NCBI GenBank assembly: GCA_022496805.1
Contig: CM040088.1
Coordinates: 20,429,001 to 20,493,000 of the forward strand
Reading direction: 5' to 3'
From: Pohlia nutans
Lineage: Eukaryota > Streptophyta > Bryopsida > Bryales > Mniaceae
Length of the DNA stretch: 64,000 nucleotides
The notes under the pieces were generated by a model. The model was not told the DNA's origin. It worked only from the letters and a program-made list of their open reading frames with translations, and searched no databases. The first letter of the stretch is position 1; every line of letters starts with the position of its first letter. Both the position numbers and the translations under genes were made by a program. Shown piece by piece: positions 58,851-64,000 of the stretch.

Positions 58851-61800
58851 ATTCTCATGAGGGAATCTATCCGTGTTCCCACACCAACCCTCATGTTCAC
58901 TTACAGCAAGTGTTTGGTGGCTTGTGACTGACAAGTACAGAAAATACTATTTGAAGGCTGCAAACTCTGCCCAACAGACAATGTACCCCTCTTTTACTTT
59001 ACGAATAACTCTAATATCTAGACTGGACCCAATGTTCCTAATTATTTCCAACTAAGAGCGACACCCCCACTGTAAACATGAAGCCTGGGAGCAATCTCCA
59101 TCACACACGGGGTTACTTATCAAGCAAGGAGGTTTTAGCCCTCACGACATGCATCCAATCGGAATCAAACCGCTGCCTTTGTTGATGCCAATGCGCACAC
59201 CTAAGCGAAGTCCACCTCCAACTGTCACCTGAGTAGTTTAAGGTCATTCTGGATTGGTTTTTTGAGTTTTCAAACCACTTTGATCTTGAATATATTGTTA
59301 ATAATAGAGAAATGTTTTTATGAGTTTTCTTTTTCAAGCATCATTCATGACAAGAATAGTATGTATTTGTATTTTAAGAATGTAAAATATTTTTATATTT
59401 GGAGGTTAAAACTCAATAATACTACTTTTTTTCTAAATCAGGGCAAGACATTTAATATTAGGACAGAAAGGCCCAAAATTGGTCTTTGGATGACTTTTTC
59501 TTTGATGTTGAAAGACTCTCATTGGAGCATTGGTGTTCAAGTGATGAGTATGGTGATAAGTTCATCTTTTCAAGATTAACCTGTAGTTTCTTCACTCTTG
59601 TGCCTTCTAAAACTAGATGTGAAGTTGAGTAACGTATAGGAAGTAAAGAGCCAAAGCGTAGTTATGTTTTTGGAAAATAAAATAAAATAATAAATAATAA
59701 TAATTTAAAAAATCCTTTTTTTGAATGATTTAAATGTTGTTGCATCCATTGTCTTGAGAGAAAAAATAGCATTTATACAAAATGTTGGCCTTACAAAATC
59801 ACTGCTTATTTGGAGGGGCAATTTTTTTTGGAAATGGGTCCTAGAATTTACTACAAACTTTTCATTCAAAATTTACATATGTTGGGATATCTACTGCACA
59901 CCTAGAGGTACTCTAACTCAATGTGTAAACTTTTGTTGAATTTTTGCTAGAATATCACCTGAAAGTGGGATTGGCTAATACACTATATTAATTATGTTTA
60001 TTGAAGAAAAAGGTGAATGAAATCGCCAAAAACACCTCCAAAAAATATAAAGTTTACCGAAACTTATAATAATAATAGAGTGGATGATGGATGAAATGCA
60101 GAAATACTGAATGGATGTACAGAAGTCGATGATTGTTCTTACTCACTTGCAATCCAGGATGCTTGTGGCTCAACCAATGAAAATATAGAAAATAATGGCT
60201 GCTCTAACTTCCTGCAGTGCCTGATGCTTCTGCACGTGAGAGCATGCGGAAAGCATGTCAATGACTTTCATCCTTCTCATGCTGATTTTTCATCCATGTC
60301 GGTGCCCTTTTAAAACAGCCCAGTGTCATCGTGCCTTCCTGTGGTCGTAAAAGGACTCGGAAGGTTTGCTCCAGTAGAAAACATTACAGGAAGTTTGAGT
60401 CCTGCGAAGGGCCCTTTCAAATTCGGCAGATGCGCAGTTACGGGAGAACAAGAAAATAGATTTTTTTTCAAAATTTTAATTAAAAATTTCAAAATTTCAT
60501 TTTTTAATAATTTTTTTAGTATGAATCCGACGGGGCACATGAGCTGACTGCTCACCTAACATGTTTTTGACTGTCAGTTCTGATTGATATTTCCTCTATA
60601 TGCACATTTCACATGCAAAAGAGGGGCCTTCCTTTGGGCTGAAATTTTCTCTAATGTGAGGGAGCTCACATAACGGAATTCCCTCAGGAAAAATGGTGGA
60701 ATGGAATGCCCTTGTGAGAGGGAAATGGTGGAATGGAATTCCCTCGTTGTGGAAGCCCTCACCCTCGTGAATACCGCATAGGAAAAATCCTTGACCTCGG
60801 GCAATCCCTCGCTCTCATGGTTTTACTACGTTGTATTCTTTCAGGTGAGGGCTTCCTATCATACCTAAAGTATACCATAGACCAAGAGCATCTCCAACGA
60901 TTCCCATAGAATTAGAACTCAAGATTATTATCATTGAATGCACATCCAAAATTATGTTGCATAAACAAAAGGAATTTAGAAATTGAATGATTCAGATACA
61001 CCTCATTGAAAGGATCCTATTTTTTTGAAATTTTCCGTGTTCATTATCATTGAAGGTTTTGATCCAATGGGATATTGACCACTATAGTTTGTGTTATTCA
61101 TACTTTTGACATTAGGAGTTGTGCACAGCCATTTGCATCCTTTTCTAGGTATTCATTTTGCATTGTTGTCCATTTAAACAATTGTTACTTTATAGAAAGT
61201 TGAGACCAACTCTTTGACAATTTTGCAACAACATGACTATGGAGCAATACGCAAAAGTGGGTATGGACATATAGACATATGTATGTTTCTAACCTGCATC
61301 AAACCAATGCATGTTTGAATATGATAAATCAAACTCATTTAATATTGCAGCCTACACTAATAACACTAACTTGCACTAGTTTTGAAATTATTTAAATTCA
61401 AATGTAAGACACATTAATATGAAAATTCACAATATTATAAGTAAAATCAAATAATGCGATTTATAATATTTTATGTTATTTCAAATAATAAAATTGTAAT
61501 TCAACTTTTGTCAAGAATGCATTAATAATATTTAAAATAAAATAAACTTAAAAAGAACCAAAAAGACACAAAGTTAAGAAGATTTAAGAATGTGACTCTA
61601 AAGGTTTTTAGATAACTCCAAACAATATAGATATTGCATAAAGTACAAACGTAAAAGTTATTACAAAGTCCTAAAACTTGTATTGTCAAGATTGAGATTT
61701 CCTTTGTATTGCCTTCAATATATAATAACAAAATGTCTTGAAGTTCTTTGAAGAGACACAATAAGAAACCTTAAAGAGCAATAAGATATTCTAAAATATT

Positions 61801-62312
61801 CCAAAAGTCATTAGGATATTTTCAAATGGCCACATAAAGTATATGAAAAGACACCTAATTCACTATGTGATATTCTTAGAAGGTCACAAGGGTACTTTGT
61901 AAAATGCATAAGTACTTTAGAAGAGGCACTTGCATGTCTCACCCTCCATGGAAAAACTAAACATGCTAAAAATAGTCATTTTGGAACATATATATTGTTT
62001 TGACGGGTGTGATGAGATCTACACTTTGGTGACATTTATTTTTAGCCACCCCAAAAATCTATTTTTAGCCCTTTTAGTTTTTCCACGGAGGGTGAGATGT
62101 ATCAAGTACCCACATAAGTTATTCCAGAACTCACTTGGAATTATCTCTCATTATTAAAGCATTTAACAATGATGGAATATATCATGCATTCACACATATG
62201 TTGGTAAGTATTTGCCGATCGTAATTGCCGATGTTGCGTGCGTTGCCAAAAACAATATAAATTTAAACAAATTGTGAATCTAAAAAAAATGATTTGCATG
62301 TAATTTTCCAAT
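58851..62312. other. Intergenic, no gene seen
   Basis: Mostly AT-rich. At 60660-60760 a short GGTGGAATGGAAT(G/T)CCCT unit is repeated. At 60895 an AGAGCATCTCCAAC phrase resembles a Harbinger-type MITE end without a visible partner. Open frames (for example 59262-59579, 59721-59939) carry no motif I recognise. Confidence 0.4.
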
Positions 62313-62475
62313 TACCCTATGTCGTGGTCGGTTTTGACATTAATTAATTAATTTTGTCCCAAAGTGCCACATGTCATCTTGTGAATGGTTAAGGGTGACG
62401 TGGACCTCTCAAAATCTAATGTGGAAATTCAATTTCGACACCTGGCTGTCCGAAACCGACCACAACATATGGTAG
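62313..62475. mobile_element. MITE with ~25-bp inverted ends (CGTGGTCGGTTTTG)
   Basis: The left end ACCCTATGTCGTGGTCGGTT pairs with AACCGACCACAACATATGGT (with one extra base) at the right; about 163 bp, no coding capacity. Confidence 0.8.
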
Positions 62476-62834
62476 TATAGATTTTAGAAATAGTCTAGTC
62501 TACACTATACAAAGAGAACGATGTGATGCTTGTAATTTTAACTTTAGTATCGTAGTAGCAAATATCCAACTATAAAGTCAAGCAATACCGGTACACATAT
62601 CACAATCTACCATTTATCTCGAAACATTGATTCGTTTATCCCAAATATAGTGCATGTCTTAAGTGGTCGGAAATGGGAGTCTCTACCTTACGATGTCTAG
62701 TTTTTCTTTTTTCTTTTTTCCATATATGATACACCTATCATTGGGCACAAAATGCATTCGTCTGATTTGTATTGATAACAAGCTCTCTTGGAATATTGTA
62801 AAGTCCAATCAGAGGTAAACAACCTGGTATGCTA

Positions 62835-62913
62835 TACTGCTCCGAAACAAATAGCACTTTTGAGAATTGGAAGAGTGTTTCTGCAAGGTTTTTTATTTCA
62901 AAACAAAGGGAGT
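62835..62913. mobile_element. Degenerate Stowaway remnant
   Basis: CTGCTCCGAAACAAATAGCA at the left and TTATTTCAAAACAAAGGGAG with TA at the right form weak inverted ends over about 78 bp. Confidence 0.5.
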
Positions 62914-62923
62914 ATATAGTAAC

Positions 62924-63392
62924 CCATGAAGGACCAAGGATTCATGGTTTTAAAATGACCAATTTGATTGATTAAGTAGTGAAATATATAAAGGTGATGG
63001 CCTGATATAAGTACCCCTCTAAAAATAGTGTGATTTTTGAGAAATATCTTTTTGGTAAGAAAAAATCATTGGAAAATTACAAAAATTAGATGGTCTTATA
63101 AGTGCCATGGCTGCAGCTATATACATGGTGTTAAACACGGAATTTCTAGCACACATAAAATGAGTTAAACATAAGTCACACATAGTGAGACGCTTCTCAC
63201 CGGTACCTATATCAGGCCATTGCCCATAAGATGGGGCCAAATTTTATATCACCAAAATTAGTGAAGTACGTTGCATATGATGGTCAAAACTAAATAAATT
63301 CAAAGTAAGGAAAGTTCCCATGTGACCTTATCAAGACTGCTAAAAGAAACATAAAGTCCAAATTTGGGCCTCTAGATCCTTTAAGGAATAAA
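62924..63392 (+). mobile_element. T2-family MITE interrupted by another MITE
   Basis: The left part 62924-62992 (AACCCATGAAGGACCAAGGA, TTCATGGTTTTAAAATGACC) and the right part 63224-63392 (GATGGGGCCAAATTTTATAT, ACCTTATCAAGACTGC, GATCCTTTAAGGAATAA) belong to one T2 copy. The insert at 62993-63223 splits it. Confidence 0.8.
62993..63223. mobile_element. MITE with GATGGCCTGATATA ends, nested in T2
   Basis: The left end GGTGATGGCCTGATATAAGT and the right end CCTATATCAGGCCATTGCC are inverted copies over about 23 bp. It interrupts the T2 element, so it is younger. Confidence 0.85.
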
Positions 63393-63543
63393 CGTCCCTT
63401 TTTATTCTCTAGCAATTTTAGGGCATCCGTTCTCAGTGTGTGCAGACCTCTATATTGACATTTCATTCATCCATATTTCAATTTCAAGCAATCCGATTAT
63501 ACTCTATATGTGCACGATATATAGCACTGTATATAACCGTTAG

Positions 63544-63796
63544 GAATTTAGGACCCCACAGATTTTTAACGATTTCTGTGCGAAGTCCGATATTTCATGG
63601 GTGCCTGCATTTTTCGCACGGATTTCGTGATACTTCCGCACTAAATCTACACGGATTTTGCATTCACTCTTTTCATTATTTAACAAAGTGCATAATCCGT
63701 GCAAAATTAGCACTAAATCCGTGCAAATAATGCATGCACCAATGAAATATTGAATGTCGCATGGAAATCGTTAAAAATCCATGGGATCGTAAATTC
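63544..63796. mobile_element. MITE with ~33-bp inverted ends and internal CACGGATT repeats
   Basis: The left end GAATTTAGGACCCCACAGAT and onward (TTTTTAACGATTTC) pairs with GAAATCGTTAAAAATCCATG and onward at the right. Subterminal CACGGATTT / AAATCCGTG words extend the symmetry, so much of the element could fold back. Confidence 0.85.
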
Positions 63797-63902
63797 ATGA
63801 TGAGTAATTAATGCACCAATCACAACTATCACTTATTTTAGAATAAAGGAAAAAGTTCCATCACATGTGCAATCAAGTACAAAAATGTACCTAAATCTAG
63901 TC

Positions 63903-64000
63903 TTAACCCCTAAGCGTCTAAAGAGCCCAATATGGCCAAACTTGGCCATTTTTCAATCAAATGTTGATTTACACCTAGTTCCTAATTTCAAATGAAAATG
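63903..64000. mobile_element. Start of another TTAA-bordered element, cut by the window edge
   Basis: TTAACCCCTAAGCGTCTAAA matches the T1-type border; the rest lies outside the window. Confidence 0.55.

Noticed and set aside
59262..59939. Possible retrotransposon protein remnants
   Set aside because: No reverse transcriptase, integrase or gag motif could be identified; the frames are short and low in complexity.

Overview
This window is nuclear DNA of a land plant. The genes have many GT-AG introns, there is a light-harvesting protein of photosystem II, an auxin-responsive SAUR gene and a vacuolar two-pore channel, and (TTTAGGG)n tracts of Arabidopsis-type telomere sequence occur inside introns. 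The sequence is AT-rich outside exons and crowded with short inverted-repeat transposons (MITEs). I cannot fix the species. The unusually Lys/Ala-rich leader of the LHCB5 protein and the compact PRT6-like protein make a non-model or non-angiosperm plant plausible, but this is a guess.

Layout: (1) 328-2004, plus strand: complete five-exon LHCB5 (CP26). (2) 2005-5061: AT-rich gap in which about 220-270 bp of the LHCB5 3' flank occurs twice. (3) 5062-5571, minus: intronless SAUR-type gene. (4) 5572-10902: repeats and MITEs, including two TA-flanked Stowaway elements. (5) 10903-27242, minus: a UBR/PRT6-type N-recognin E3 ligase gene of at least 44 exons, resolved codon by codon except for one junction; it has a complete UBR box, a RING and the UBR C-terminal region. 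(6) 27243-43794: a repeat-filled gap with at least seven copies of a ~570 bp TTAA-bordered element, two self-nested Tourist-like elements, SINE-like repeats and other MITEs. (7) 43795-57850, minus: complete 23-exon TPC1 (766 aa). (8) 57851-64000: TPC1 upstream region and more repeats.

The four genes are functionally unrelated (light harvesting, auxin response, N-degron proteolysis, vacuolar cation/Ca2+ signalling); nothing suggests a cluster. The main points of interest are residue changes in the luminal Ca2+ sensor of TPC1 and a degenerate first EF-hand, three in-phase tandem splice donors in the PRT6 RING region, two GC-AG introns in PRT6, a decayed duplicate exon in TPC1, and TTAA-flanked repeat families that divide between introns and intergenic DNA. 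No RNA gene, CRISPR array or prokaryote-type system was seen.
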